Below the pieces are notes generated by a model. That model was not told the DNA's origin, searched no databases, and saw nothing but the letters and a program-made list of their open reading frames with translations. Position numbers and translations under genes: made by a program. A stretch of DNA of 64,000 bases, taken from positions 11,780,001 to 11,844,000 of the forward strand of contig CAVNZM010000002.1 in NCBI GenBank assembly GCA_963693365.1, read 5' to 3'. The stretch is from Amoebidium appalachense. Lineage: Eukaryota > Ichthyosporea. Below are positions 1 to 32,877 of the stretch, piece by piece (position 1 is the first letter of the stretch; each line of letters opens with the position of its first letter).

Positions 1-241
1 ACACACACACATACACCCACACGTACACATCTACCCACCCACACCCGGACACATGTACACCAGCCCACACACCCGTCCACCACCTACAGACTCTCCCTAC
101 ACCCCCTCCCCCCCCCCCCCCAAAAAAAAAAAATCCCCCCCCCCCCCCCCCTCCCCTTCCCCCACTCCAACTCCCCACTCTCCCCACACCTACGTACGCA
201 CACCCACACACACGTATCCACACACACGTACACACACACAC

Positions 242-1024
242 TTTGATCTCTGGTACTCAAACTCGATATGCAGGGCATCCTCCACCCCCACTTCCATTCT
301 AATGCTGCTGTTTGTGTCGGGCCTGTCCTGCAGCGTGTGCACCCACAGGTCTAGCTCCTTAGTCTGGTCGGCTAGCCGCTTGGTGATCGTCACCCGCAGA
401 TAGTACCTGTACGTGTGTGTGTACGTGTGTACGTGTGTACGTGTGTACGTGTGTGTGTGTGTGGGGGGGGGAGGGGGGGGGGAGGATGTGCGTATATATA
501 TGTGTGTGTGTGTGTGTGTGTACGTGGGTGTAAGTGTATGTGTGTGTGTGTGGGGGGGGGGGGGGGGGGGATGTGTGTGTATAGTGTGTGTGTGTGTGTG
601 TGTGTACGTGGGTGTAAGTGTATGTGTGTGTGTGTGTGGGGGGGGGGGGGAGGGGGGGGGGTACGTGTGTGTTAGCACTTTCTCAGCATTGCCCCCCCTC
701 CCCCTTCCCCCCCCCCCCCCCCCCCCCCCGTGCCCTGCCCTCTCCTCCCCTTATGCCCCCCCCCCCCCCCCCCCCCTCCCTCCCCCCGCCCCGTCCTCCT
801 TTTAGCCAGCTGTCGCCAGCCCTAGCTCTCTATCCCCCCCCCCAGCCCCTCCCCCCCACATGCATACCGATACACGAACACACAACCCCACCCCCACCCC
901 CACCCCCGGAGGCCCCGGCAACAAAATGCGGAAAGTGTAAATTGCGGGGACACCAGAAAGGCAGCGGCGGCAAGCTTGAATACCTACCACAACGAACATC
1001 CCCAAGAGGTAGAAGAATGTGTGT

Positions 1025-1060
<36 letters not shown>

Positions 1061-1216
1061 TGGATGTTGGAGGAGGGGGTGAGGGGGGGTTGGGGAGGGG
1101 TTGGGGAGGAGGGGACACGCATTTTGTGGGCATGGGCCTGTCTGCGCGCGTGTGTGTGTGCATGCAAGTGTAGCAAGTGTGTGTGTGTGTGCGCGCACGT
1201 GCGCGTGCGCGTGCGC

Positions 1217-1279
<63 letters not shown>

Positions 1280-2091
1280 CGTGTGTACGTGTGTGAGATT
1301 GGGGTGTGTGTTTGTGTGCACGTGTGTGCGGGTATATGAACGTGTTTGTACGTGCTCATGTGGGCGTGTGTCTGTACATACTATGCTGTATACGTCAGTA
1401 CACCTGTGTGTGCTTGCATGCGTGCGTGCATGTGCATGTGCATGTAAGCGCGCACACATTTGCCTATGTACGTGCATGCATGCCTGTGTGTGTGTGTGTG
1501 TGTGTGTGTGCATATGTGTGCATGCGTTGTGTACACATGTGTGTGTTCCTACTAAGCATGCACATGTTTTCACCCACCTGAGCCTGACATTTGTACCATC
1601 ATATGACTCGTGCTGTTTCTCCACGTTGTTGTATTCAAACGGGAACGACTGAGGCTGCGTGAGCTGGCCGGGTGGTGCCAACTCACGAACCAGATTGGTG
1701 AACTCAAGAGACTGGCTCTTGTCTGAGGATGCCTCTGTACGTGCATTTGGGGGGATAGGGGGGTATATGAATGAGTCAAGGTGGGAGGGCAAATGGGTTG
1801 GGGGGGGGGAGGGGGGAGGAGGGGAGCCTCCACGGGGAGAGGGGGGGGAGGGGGGGGGGGGGGTGTTAGGGCTGGGGAGGATATGGGCATATGAATATGA
1901 CGAAACGGGGGAGAGGGGGGGGGGGGGGGGGGGGGAGCATGTCTGCATTGGGAATATGGGGATATGAACAGAAAAAAAGGGGGGTTTGGCACGTGTTACA
2001 CAAGTACGAAGCAAACATTAGCGACGGACAGCATAATGCAGACTATGCAACAAAGGCAGAGCCCATCTTTCAAAGTGGGAAAGGGTGTTGT

Positions 2092-2122
<31 letters not shown>

Positions 2123-2803
2123 GGAGGGAGGGGAGGCTCTGATGCGGTGTTGTGAGTTTTTTTTGAATGGAAATGTACGGGTCAGGATGATATGGAAAGG
2201 GGAGAGGTGGGGAGCGGGTCATAGTGAGGGAGAAAAGTAGGCAGGTTTCGAATGTGAAACTCTGCACACGTGTGCATGTGTGGATGTGTGTCCATGTGTG
2301 TCCATGTGTCTTTGTGGGTGTCATTGCCGCACACGTTTGCATGTGTGGATGTGTGCATGCGTGGATGTGTGTCCGTGTGTGTCCATGTGTGTGTGTGGGT
2401 GTCATTGCCGAAGTGTTCCAAAAGGTAAATCCTTGATGCAGAGAACTAGTCGGACTGTAAGCGATAAGATTTATGGTTAAGAGGGAAAGAGCTACCTTTC
2501 ATGTTTGTTCAGGCATGCGGGCGGTGTGTGTGTATGTGTGTGTGTGTGTGTATGTGTGTGTGTGTGCGTGTGTGCGTGTGTGTGCGTGTGTGTGTGTGTG
2601 TGTGTATGTGTGTGTATGTGCGCACGCGTGCGTACGTGCGAATGTGGAAGAGTACAAGGGTGTATGTGCAGGTGTGTGTACGTTTGTGTGCAAGTGTGTG
2701 GGTCTGTATGTGCGTGCACGTGTGTGTTTTTGTGACTATGTGCATGTGTGCGCAGGTTTGTTTGTGCATGTGTGTGTGTGTGCGGATATGAGTGGGAGTG
2801 TGT

Positions 2804-2873
<70 letters not shown>

Positions 2874-3553
2874 ATGTATGTACTGTGTGTATGTTAGGGA
2901 GAAGGGGGAAAGGGGGGGGGGGGGGGGGGGGGGTGGGAAGGGCGGGGGGAGGGGGGGGGGGGAAGTGTACATGTGTGTGCGTGTATGTTGTGCACAGTCA
3001 CCCCCATTTTCAAGCCTGTCCCACACTCACCTACAGCACCCACAAACTCTATCTTGATTCCATAATGCTCCAGAACCTTCCCTGGTTTGATGTCGATGTG
3101 CACCTGTGATGGAAACAAAGGGGCCGGCGATTAGATTAAGTCAGGCCTGGTGAGGCTAGACCAATAGGGTTAAAAGATACTTCACTTAAACCAACCAACG
3201 CTTCTCCCATTTAAGCCGACTGGGCCGCGATCCACATTGGTGACGTCATTTGTCAACAATTGTCAAGCAGCCGTTTTGGCGCTTAGCTTGAAAAAGGCGC
3301 AAATCTCGGCAATGTGACCCGACAAGATTACGTCTCCTGATTGGCTCAAGACATTTGAGAATTGTCGCTTTCGGCTGCTCGCCGCCCAAACGCTAAAATG
3401 GGAGAAGCGGAGAGCTTGCCAAAGCTAACTTCGACGTTGAAAAAAAGGTGGAAAAAGGGTGCTGCCAACATAGTTGTCCTCTCAGGCACCATCCTCCCCC
3501 GCCCTTCCAAACACACACACACACCTACCCATCCGAGCTCTTCCATGATTGCC

Positions 3554-3589
<36 letters not shown>

Positions 3590-4126
3590 TGTCACCTCCC
3601 CTTTCCCCTCCCCTCCCTCCATTGCCCTCCCCATGAAACGCTCACGTTTCATCCCCCTCCCCCCCCCCCCCCCCCCCTCTCCCCCTCCCCCGGCCCCTCC
3701 ACCCTCTCTCTTTTCCCCCTGCTCTCCCGGTTCAGACACATAAGCATATGCAGCAACAGGGCCGCATGAAGGTAGGTTGGGGGAGGAGGAAGTAGGGAGA
3801 AACAGAACGAGAGGGAGAAGCAGGGGGAGGGATGTGGGTGGGGTTGGCGTTGGGGATTGGGGAGTCGTGGGTCGGGGGAGGGAGAGGGTGGGGGGAGGGG
3901 GGGAAGAGGAGGAGGAGCGCGGCTTGGTTGTGGTGGTGGTGGTTGGGGGGGAGGGGAGGAGGGAGGGGGAGAGGGAGGGAGGGGGGAGGGAGGGAGGGGG
4001 AGATCTCAGACGAGACGACATACCGTCCCCCGCACGGTTTCTCCGTCGTAATATATAGGCAGGTTGTCCTTGCCCCCCCTTTGCCTCTTGGCCCCATCCT
4101 CAAGCTCGATGATGATGGTGGCCGGA
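242..4126 (-). CDS. VPS26: VPS26 retromer subunit (partial, 4 exons visible)
   Basis: VPS26 is the arrestin-fold subunit of retromer, which recycles cargo from endosomes to the trans-Golgi. Exons in transcript order are 4126-4024, 3103-3031, 1734-1578 and 406-242. Every junction has GT-AG ends and keeps phase (acg|gtg; gta g|ag; ctc ag|g). The peptide carries the family hallmarks in order: [67 protein letters not shown] and [19 protein letters not shown]. About 166 residues are present, against about 327 in human VPS26A. The C-terminal half should lie beyond base 1. The first coding exon (Met plus roughly 8-10 residues) was not found. The first visible exon may start at 4126 (after cag) or about 4150 (after tttttag). 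The last visible exon runs straight into a (GT)n donor. The introns hold G/GT and CA arrays and one sense-oriented repeat A copy. The family assignment is firm; the first exon boundary is not. Confidence 0.93.
1991..2068 (-). repeat. Repeat A copy in a VPS26 intron, minus orientation
   Basis: The reverse strand reads GATGGGCTCTGCC, a TGCATA-type segment, CTGCATTATGCTGTCCG and GTTTGCTTCGTACT, matching the 3' half of repeat A. VPS26 is on the minus strand, so the copy is in the gene's sense orientation. It is diverged. Confidence 0.75.
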
Positions 4127-7100
4127 CTGGACGAAAGGCCAAGCCAAGACTAAAAATAGGCACAGTCAGTAGGCGAGAAGATAAAAATAGATGTGGGGTT
4201 CTCCCATGCAAAGAGGAATGGGAAAGTGGGACCATGTTCTATATTCCCTGGAGAAGCTGTTACAGCAGGTGAACATTGGGATGCGATGTTGCAAGTTAAA
4301 AGGGCCTAAACACACAGTTTACAGGCACATGAGAAAACCCCAACCTTGTGGTGTGCATGTTTCATGGTCCTACTGCAACCTCCCCTCCCCCCCCCCCACC
4401 ACCACCAGCACTCCCCCACCCCTTATAGTCGTCTCCTTTCCCTCCGATCCAATCCTCCCTCGCCACCACCACAAAACTTTAACCTCAACCGTACACATCT
4501 CTGTTTATCACAGACCTGTGGCCGTCTCTCTTTCCAACCCCCCTCCCCCCCCTCCTTTTTCGACTCTTATCAATTCCTCTTCTCGAGGGAGAAAACCCCT
4601 CCTCTTCCTCCCCCTCCTCCCCCCCCCACGCCCCCCAACAATCCTAACAATCTCGCACTCAAAGCGCCAACTTCGTTCTCCAATCTAGAAGGCACCAAAC
4701 AAACAACCAAGACTCGGGAAGAGCAGAGAAATTCTCACTCTAAATGGTTCACATATATGCCTCTTCAAGATCCATGTGAGGGAGGGTCACTTTGGCAGTG
4801 TAAATTCCCGAGTTAGGCCTGAGAGAGGAGCACAAAAAGATGAAGGGGAGAGTTTTTGAAGGAATACCGAAGTGGTGGTGGTGGGGGGGGGGGGGGGGAG
4901 GGGGGGGAGTTGAAGGGGAAGGGGGGGGGGGGGGGGGGGGGGGCAGCAAACGCACTCCACACTCACCATTTTTCAGGTTTAAGCAGCTACAGTCACTGTT
5001 GTTCCTCCGTATTGTTTCTATATCTCATAAAGAGGGGAGGAGGAGTAATGAATGTTGCGATGTAGCTGGTTATTTCTCACTAGCAAAAGTACAAGCTATC
5101 AATGTGGACGTCTAGCAGTGAACATGAACTTACATAACAAGATTAAAGAGAAACCCGGCTCAGAAACGAGGCAAAAAGATGGTAGCCCCAGGAATATCTA
5201 CCAAGAAAATGCGTCTGATGAGCCAGTCCTCAAAACGTTGCTTTTACTTCTCTTCTCGCCCAAACAAACTTGCCCTCACTCCATCAAGCTAATAATCACA
5301 ACGCCGCCTTTACAAAGAAAGAAACAAAAAATAAGAAATAAAAAGGAAAGAGCGAGGTTTGAAATCTTCCTGTAGTGCTCTAGGGAGCCGCGGTCCGGCG
5401 GGCCAAAAGTGGCTATAGTATAGCGCAACCCCCCATTTTGTTATACAAGTATAAGGCACACCGATTGAATGAATTCAAACAACTTACAAGCCGGAAGGTA
5501 AAAGTATCCGCACCCATGGTGGTGATATCGTTTTCAAGATATTCGAGGGGGAACCTACTAGTCTACCATCCTATACTCTGTTAGGCGTTTTTTGCACCAA
5601 ATCCAGATACTGTGTAAAGGGTTGGTGACATCATATCTACTGAGACCATCCCCCTCCCCCCGGCCCGCCCCCCCTCCGCGCGACTTCAAGTTCCCCCTCG
5701 AGGGCCCTCCCGCCCCTTCTTCCGGGCCGGCCCCTCCCACCAAAAGCTAGAGTAGCCTTGGAGGTACGTCTTGTTATCAAAGAACATGTGCTTATCACTT
5801 GTTTATGTGGTTGAAAGAGAAGTCTTGTTGGTGCCGACAGCCTAGGCCTCATCCTTAGTGCAGCCAATGTCGACAGCAAGCTCATATAGCAAGACTGTTA
5901 ACAGCGCTCGCCATATTTCACCTCCCCATCGATTTCTACCCAAACGAGTTTTTGGCAGCACCCTGTGTCTAACTCAAGAAGGGGAGTGGAGGGCAGGCCA
6001 GGCCCAAACAGCCAGCCCCCCCCCCCCCCCCTTCCCCCCCCCCCCCCCCCCCCCTCCCGGCGGCCGCCCGGCCCTGGCTCGGAGTCCCCGGCCCAACCCC
6101 TCCCCCTGCTCCCCACATCATGTGCTCAAGTCTCCAAACCTGCAAGCAAACAGATACTGTGGACAACCCCCCTCCACCCCCACGTACACACACAACGCGG
6201 AGGCTTTCGTCTTTTACGTACCACTTTGGTACCGGTGAATGCACAGCGCTATCCGAGCATAGTAGAAATTCATTTGTCGTAAGCGGATACGTACTTATAC
6301 TTACCCCCCCCCCCCCCCCCCCCCCGGGGAATTAATCGTGCCGGAGAAACATCTGCTTAAAATTGTTCTCGAGATCTAGAACACAGTGATTTAGGTTCCT
6401 AGATGCCGGTATACTGGTTTGAGTACTCTAGTTGTGGTGGACAGAGTTCAGCCTTTATCTCTTGCTCTCATGGATCACAACAAAGTGAACCATGCTGACC
6501 TAATTAGAGGAGGGTTACCGGTCGGAGGGTTGGATGGCCCTCGGATCTGGTTTCTCGGAGCCTTGACCATGTATCACGGTGCATGTCCGTGGGTGGGGAA
6601 GGGGGTTGGGGGGTTGGTGGAGGGGAGGGGGGGAAAGGGGGGGGAAAGGGGGAGGGTTTGAGGAAGAGAGGCAGAATTAATTCGTGTCGTGGTCATGTGA
6701 ACATCGACTCAGTTCAGCTCATGAGGCGCAGAGAGGTCACGAGGAGGCCAGCTGTCCTGGCGGTCCGTGCCACCACAGCCGAACTTGTCTATCCCAACTC
6801 CCTAGAACAAGTCCCTGAGATATACTCACATTTTCAGATTCAGCTTTAATCATGTAATTAGTGAGAAACGTTAATAAATATAGTAACCAGTACTGACATT
6901 TTTATGCTTTTGCATACATTACAAATATTTAGTAATCGAGAAAACTATTTAAACAAATAGCTTATTACGGCTGGCTCTACACTGTTACTGTACTTTCGTT
7001 GAATGACCGTAGAGTAGCAACGTATTTTTTCGTCGGCATTTCGGGTCACGGGGAAAGAGGTCCATGGTTGGCTCACTCGCATTGGTTGCTTTTCAGCGTG

Positions 7101-8120
7101 ACGCCCACCAGTCGGGAACCCAAAACCTGGGTCCATTACCCCCTGAAATCTTGAAACCCATATCTTCATTTGTCAGTGATGTGACTATGGTATATAAGGT
7201 TAAGCCTTGTAAGACTAGAATGTACAGAGTATTTTTTTTTAAAAAAAACTTATAAGACAGGATATAGCACTGTTTCTGTAGCGCGCTTTTCCTTGGCCTG
7301 TCTACCTATTAGCGCTTAAACAAGAAAAATCATTCAAAAATGTAAAAGAAAATTGTAAGAAATGCCTGGTGACATTCTCCGCGCCCCCCAATCACGAGTA
7401 TAGGGGTTTCGCTGGACGAGCCTTTTTTAGCTACAGCTTTTTCGAGCAAAACTGCTAGACCATCACAAATATTCAATATGAATATTTTCAAGGGGACTTT
7501 ACTATATTTTTATAGGCAAAGACGGGGCTTAAACGAGGACCTCGATTAATTTTCTAGAACCCCTTGAACTGTCTGATTCTTTCCGTAACCCTTACCTTCT
7601 TCTACTTCGTGCCTGTAGCAACCATACTGCCACGGGGAAAAGCCACCAGAGGCTTGAAGGCCAGATCTGAGAGGGCTTTGAAAAAAAATTTTTTTTTTTT
7701 TTTTTTTTTTTTTTGAAATCTCCATGTTCGGAACATCACAAGCGTAGGAGGAAGACTGAAAGCTTTCCAGAAGAGAACATACTTCGTCTTTATTCTAGAG
7801 TGCACGTGTGTTGGGAAGTGGTGCGGGCCCAAACAGCCGTCCATTCCTTTGCCACGTGGACTAGACTGTCTGCTGGTAGGATCTCGATTGTTCCGGAGAT
7901 TCCATCACGCATGACGTCCTCATTTCACCAAAAAGGTCCTCGAATCTTTACACACGTTATAGGTATTAGATCTACATTGTAGTGAAGTGAAATAGCTGCT
8001 TTGCGGCACGTTTCGGGAGGTGCATCCTTCCTTCCGACACACTCGCCTGCGGCAGCTTGTCAACTTGGATAGGGAAAGTCTTTCTGAAAGCACTCCCCCG
8101 AGTCCCTGTCAAGATAATTA
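4127..8120. other. Head-to-head intergenic stretch between VPS26 and the Ca2+ pump
   Basis: About 4 kb that should hold the VPS26 first exon and both promoters; none could be placed. 4370-4650 is C-rich; 4876-4943 and 6016-6060 are G or C runs; 6305-6325 is poly-C; 7682-7714 is poly-A/T. 6850-7600 is AT-richer, complex DNA without recognisable coding features. A possible DHH-family piece lies at about 6420-6530 (separate entry). Confidence 0.5.
6420..6530 (+). pseudogene. Possible fragment of a DHH-family phosphoesterase (exopolyphosphatase/prune-like)
   Basis: A short stretch reads STLVVVDRVQ followed by LALMDHNKVNHADL. A hydrophobic strand followed by D-H-N resembles the DHN/DHH metal-binding motif of exopolyphosphatase and prune proteins. 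No other motif of the family was found nearby. It could be one exon of a gene I cannot assemble, a decayed copy, or chance. Confidence 0.25.
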
Positions 8121-27987
<19,867 letters not shown>

Positions 27988-28269
27988 GAGGAAGAAAGGG
28001 ATGAATGGGTTGGATAGGATGGAATGGAATTAAGATGAGGGGATAATGGTGAATGCGATACATGTGCAGTTGTATAATGACAGAAATAATGGATTGTAAC
28101 TTTCCGTCACTCCATTGCTCACGACCAGAGGGGTGGGATTTGCACACTAGACGTGGATCGATATCGAAGGTATCATTCTTCTGCGCTTGGCTTTTTTGTT
28201 TCTTTTTAAGGGGGAACTTCGGAAAAGGGGGGGGGGGGGGGGGGGGGGGGGGGAGGGGGAGGGAGAAGG

Positions 28270-28312
<43 letters not shown>

Positions 28313-28949
28313 TATTCAGATGGAAAGCCAAGGCATTGAATGTTTCTATGGACAAGAGACACGATCTCGGGATGTTCTCTGTTTAACTCTATTAGCTTTA
28401 CAACTCGATCGTCGATAGTGTGTAAGGCCAATGCGAATCCTTTTTTTGTTTTCCTTTTTTTTTGGCCCTGTTAACTCGATAGATATATTCCTTCGGGGGG
28501 GATGATACAGAGCGAGTCAGAAGAAAAGTGTTCGGGTTCTAGTGTCTGGATATGTATACGTAGTAGAATTGTACATGACTGAGATGCTGCTGTGATGTGA
28601 TAGTAATCAAGACTGCCTGCATGCACTAAAATTGCATGCAGCTCACCATTGTGATACATATACCAAAGACGAGATATAATGCAGAAAATTGGCGGATAAA
28701 ATAAAGGAACATGACTCTGGATGAGGATTTTGTATTAAAAAAATCGGAGCAGAGAGACACGATCTTGCAGTTGTTCTTATTCTGTTACAGTTTTTGATGG
28801 TTTTCTTGAGGAAAGTGTTTGGGGGCGAGAAGATGGGGAGGGAGGGGGGGGGGGGGGGGGGGGGGGAGGGGGGGGAGGGGAGGAGGGGGGAGGGGAGGAA
28901 ACCAAACCGGTTAAGTGCTCTCACGCTCAGCTGCAGCTGATCCTCTCTC

Positions 28950-29000
<51 letters not shown>

Positions 29001-29167
29001 CTCCTCTCTCCTCTCTCTCTCTCTCTCTCCCCCCCCTCCCTCCCTCCCTCCCTCCCTCCTTCCCTCCCTCCCTCCCTCACTCACTCCCTACCTCTCTCTC
29101 TCGAGCCCCCCATTTCCCCCCCTGACTCTCCTTTCTAGATCTGTCTCTTTCGCCCTCTGTGTAGAGT

Positions 29168-29212
<45 letters not shown>

Positions 29213-29606
29213 AAAAAAAAAAAATTTATCGGACGGCCCTTCCACGACGACCCCCCCCCCCCCCCTTCCCCTTCGGACCAATCCTTCTTCAGTTTTGCTG
29301 TCCGGAAATACATGATATATCAACGTGATCATATCTCGTTTCTCAAACCGGAGGTGAGTTTCGGTGAGTTAATGTGTGTGTGCATGTGTGTATGTATGTG
29401 CGTGCATGTCTTCGTGTACAGTTGCAAGTGTTCCTGAGTTACAGTATGCCATTCCGTGGTCACGGGTATCGGTCTGTTTGTGCGTGTTTAAGTTTTACTT
29501 ACGTACATATATGCCCAATTATAACTGTAAACATATGCCACGATATCATTTGGGTAGAATAATCATAGTTTGCTTGCGATTATAATGTGGGTCACTGTGT
29601 TGAACC

Positions 29607-29668
<62 letters not shown>

Positions 29669-29671
29669 GGT

Positions 29672-29714
<43 letters not shown>

Positions 29715-29771
29715 GGCGTGTGTGTGTGTGTGCGTGTGCGTGTGCGTGTGCGTGTGTGATGTGTGTGTCAC

Positions 29772-29803
<32 letters not shown>

Positions 29804-30074
29804 ACGGTGTGTGTGTGTGTGTGTGTGTGTGCGTGTGTGTGCGTGTGTGTGTGTGTGTGTGCACCGCGTGTACGTTCCGTTGACCCAGTGTGTGGCTCAC
29901 AGTAACTGTTTTTCTTTCCTGTGTGCATCATGTCATTGACTGTATTGGTAAACAGAATGTGCATAGCCAAGCCAACACCAAGCTTTTTGGCCTGGCACGG
30001 TGCATGTGTGCCATCTCGGGTACTCATTGTGTGCCACGGAATGTATACGTATGTGTGTGTCACGTTGCGCGTGT

Positions 30075-30118
<44 letters not shown>

Positions 30119-30204
30119 ACGTGTGACACTGTGTCTGTGTGTCTGTCTGTCTGTGTGTGACACTGTGTGTGTGTGTGTGTCTGTGTGTGTCTGTGTATGT
30201 GTGT

Positions 30205-30244
<40 letters not shown>

Positions 30245-31339
30245 ATCCAATACTGTAACAGGGCCGTGTGAATGCACTTCCCTTTTTCAGGGATAAGTAA
30301 TGGCTGCCGCTGCTTAGCGGCAGGGTGCGCTTCGGGGTGAAACTTGAAACATGGCTGTTGTGGGATGGCACAGCAGCACGCGTGTGTCCCCAGATGTGGT
30401 CATTCTGTGTCACTATATTATGGGGCTTGGGCCATGTGTGTCGTTAAGTTTTGAACGGATAAAACGGTTTTCTCGGTTTATCATTCTAATAAATCTATTT
30501 CCAAGTTTAGTCATCTCATTATTTTTTATAAAAAAAATGGGGGAGGGAGGGGGGAGGGGGGGGGAGGGGGGGAGGGTGGGGGGGGGGGGGGGGGGGGGGA
30601 TTGGGGAGGGGGGAGGGGGGATCCCGAGGGGAAGTCCGCGGAAGTCGGGATGCCGGGCTTGTGAAGGGAAAGTAAAGGGGTCAAACCAGCGAAAGGAAAG
30701 GAGAAAAGGATGTTGCATATCATCGGACTCTGCTCATAACTTCTCGCAGGCCGCGGGGCTTATAATTATATCAGTAGAAACGTGTGCACAGCACAATCGC
30801 TAACCTTTTTGTTTTTTTTTATTGGCACTGCCGACAAAAAAAAATAGTGGCATTTATATAAAGTTCATGGTCACAAGAATGATTGATACATAATCGCGGA
30901 TGCCATCAACCAGCAACGCTCTTTGAGCATAGACAGTACTTTTAATTTTAAGTTTAACATATAACTTTCTAAGTGGGAAGCTGAAATAACACGGATCATC
31001 ATGTCTCATGCATGGGCTCGGTAGTATCATCGGATGCTTAAACCTTATGTTGTGGGGTGACATACACACACCATCAGGCCAGCGCTACTGTCAGCTACAT
31101 AGCATCATCATCCATAACGGTAACAGGTGGCTCTAAGACTAGTAGTCTAAACTAATTACAGGCAACCTGCCCCCGGAGCAGCAGGCCACCTAGCAGATGC
31201 TGCACCTACATCCGTGCAAACCAGCAGGCAACACCCCTACCGGCCGACCCCCCCAGCAACCTCCCCCCCCCCGAGCACCCCCCCTGGGGCAGACCCCCGA
31301 GCCACAACTGCACAGCACACCCAGCTGACCTGCAAAACC
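27988..31339. other. Downstream of the pump gene: no gene recognised
   Basis: It starts with the 3' flank of the pump (AATAAA near 28699), then G runs (28228-28310 and 28838-28900), a CT/TCCC-rich stretch (28945-29100), poly-C/poly-A (29169-29224), (GT)n arrays (29611-29870 and 30075-30240) and a GA-G stretch (30538-30620). Complex segments such as 28320-28800, 29290-29590 and 30640-31200 show no convincing coding pattern. No repeat A or B copy was seen. Confidence 0.5.
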
Positions 31340-32640
31340 CCCCCGCCCCCCGGAGACTCATCCCCACGGACCTGGTACCCGAAACCGGCTGACCAGGGAA
31401 TACCTCAAGGAAGGGGCCGGCAAGACGGAGGCCATGTCCGTCCTCACCGACCCCCGTTTACTCCCAACCGAGAGGGACCCCTTGAAACTCAACAAGGGCC
31501 CAGCCCAGGCATCGATTCGGGCCGTAAAGGGCAACACTCGGAGCCTATCACTGGCTATGGGCACCCTACCGACCCTGGCCAGGCTACACCGAGACCACCC
31601 GACCATCGTCACGGAATGCATGTGCCCCAGGTGCAAACAGCACCCGGAGACGACGGCCCACCTCTGGTCCTACTCGGCACATGCCGAGGAAGCCCCCTCT
31701 CTGACCACGGCCATCACGGCATGCATCTACAACGTGCTGTACTCCCGTCACCCCAAGACCCCCACGGCCCAACACCGGCAGATAGCCAACACGGCCACCT
31801 CCCAGTGTGAGTGGCTCAAGTGGATCGGAGGCCGGGTAGCCCGACCCACAAGACTCCGAGGACATCAAGTGGGTCACACGGGGTTTTTGCCCACGATCCG
31901 TGGGGCCCCTACTAACAGACCTCGGCACCACCGAGCCCACGGCACGGGCCATTTTACCTAAAATAACCGTAGATTTGCAAACTTTTTTCTACACTAAAAT
32001 ATGGACACCACGAAACACGACCCTCCCACCCACACACCCTAAAATGCACAAACACAAACACTCAAACACCACACGTAAACAGAGACGTAGAGCCCCACCG
32101 AAACCCAAACCACACACACCCACACAACCCACACACACACAGGCAGCATGCCCATCCTGCAGACACACACATAGAAAAACCCAACCACTGCAACCCTAGG
32201 CTCTTAGACCATTACACCGTACTACTCCACCCAATACGTACAACACCACATACTATTAGGCAGCCACTCACCACCACCAGACCCCACCATACATTTTTAT
32301 CCCCCGTAAACCCGCCCACCCCACACCACACACTCCACCACTTTAGACGAACCAATGAGAGCCCAGTATTCAAGTTTATTCGTCGGTTCTGAGTGGAGGG
32401 GAAGCCTGGTGCTACCCACCGGCGTGGCTGGGGTTAATACCCTGGGCAAAGTGTGTATATATAGTTAGGATTGCTATAGGTGCACGTGTGCTAGTTTAGC
32501 TAATAGCATCGTAGCACCCTAGCTAGAGTACTGTCGGTTCTGGGTGGAAGACGGTAGTTCCCCAGGAGGGCCCCCAGGGGTACCTCCGGGAACAAAATGG
32601 GATAATATATAATAATAAAAAACTAATTACAGTTAGTACC
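31340..32640 (+). mobile_element. Non-LTR retrotransposon remnant: C-terminal end of the pol ORF plus 3' untranslated part
   Basis: An open frame from about 31340 to 31961 resembles the end of retrotransposon reverse transcriptases. It shows LPTLARLHRDHP, then a zinc-knuckle-like CPRCKQHPETTAH in which the expected last Cys is a Tyr (HLWSYS), then a CEWLKWIGGRV stretch. Around 31860 the homology moves into another frame (31900-32199), which continues with VDLQTFFYTKIWTPRN, a typical end of such ORFs. A 1-base frameshift is therefore likely and the copy is dead. No catalytic RT domain is present, so it is truncated at the 5' side. The tail to about 32640 contains two related segments (TCGGTTCTGNGTGGA near 32383 and 32533) and ends in AT-rich sequence. 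It is more GC-rich than its surroundings. Assignment is from motif memory only. Confidence 0.65.
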
Positions 32641-32877
32641 GTAGTAAACTTCGATAATCGATACTAGACTCATATGTAAGATAATGGAGGTGTGCCGTCG
32701 AAGGAAACAGACTCGTCGCCGTCGTCCCGTTGTGCAGCAAGGTCACACTGTTCAACTTCACCACACCGTATTCATAGTATGGTTGATTATTATGCCCCGA
32801 TGGGCTTGTGCTCGCGCCCCTGAGCGTCTATCTCCACCATTGCACTCTCATGCATAAAGTCCTCTGTGTTCACCGTC

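Noticed and set aside
1019-1339. Open frames rich in Cys-Val, His-Thr, Ser-Leu, Pro or Gly across the window
   Set aside because: They are direct translations of (GT)n, (CA)n, (CT)n, poly-C or poly-G. They occur on both strands over the same bases and carry no family motif.
29750-30240. Regular GTGTCACGG/GTGTGACAC units resembling a CRISPR or satellite array
   Set aside because: These are interrupted GT microsatellites without constant repeat/spacer structure, in a eukaryotic genome.
31214-31810. 198-codon Pro-rich frame overlapping the retrotransposon end
   Set aside because: It is a shadow of the frame that carries the zinc-knuckle and terminal retrotransposon motifs.
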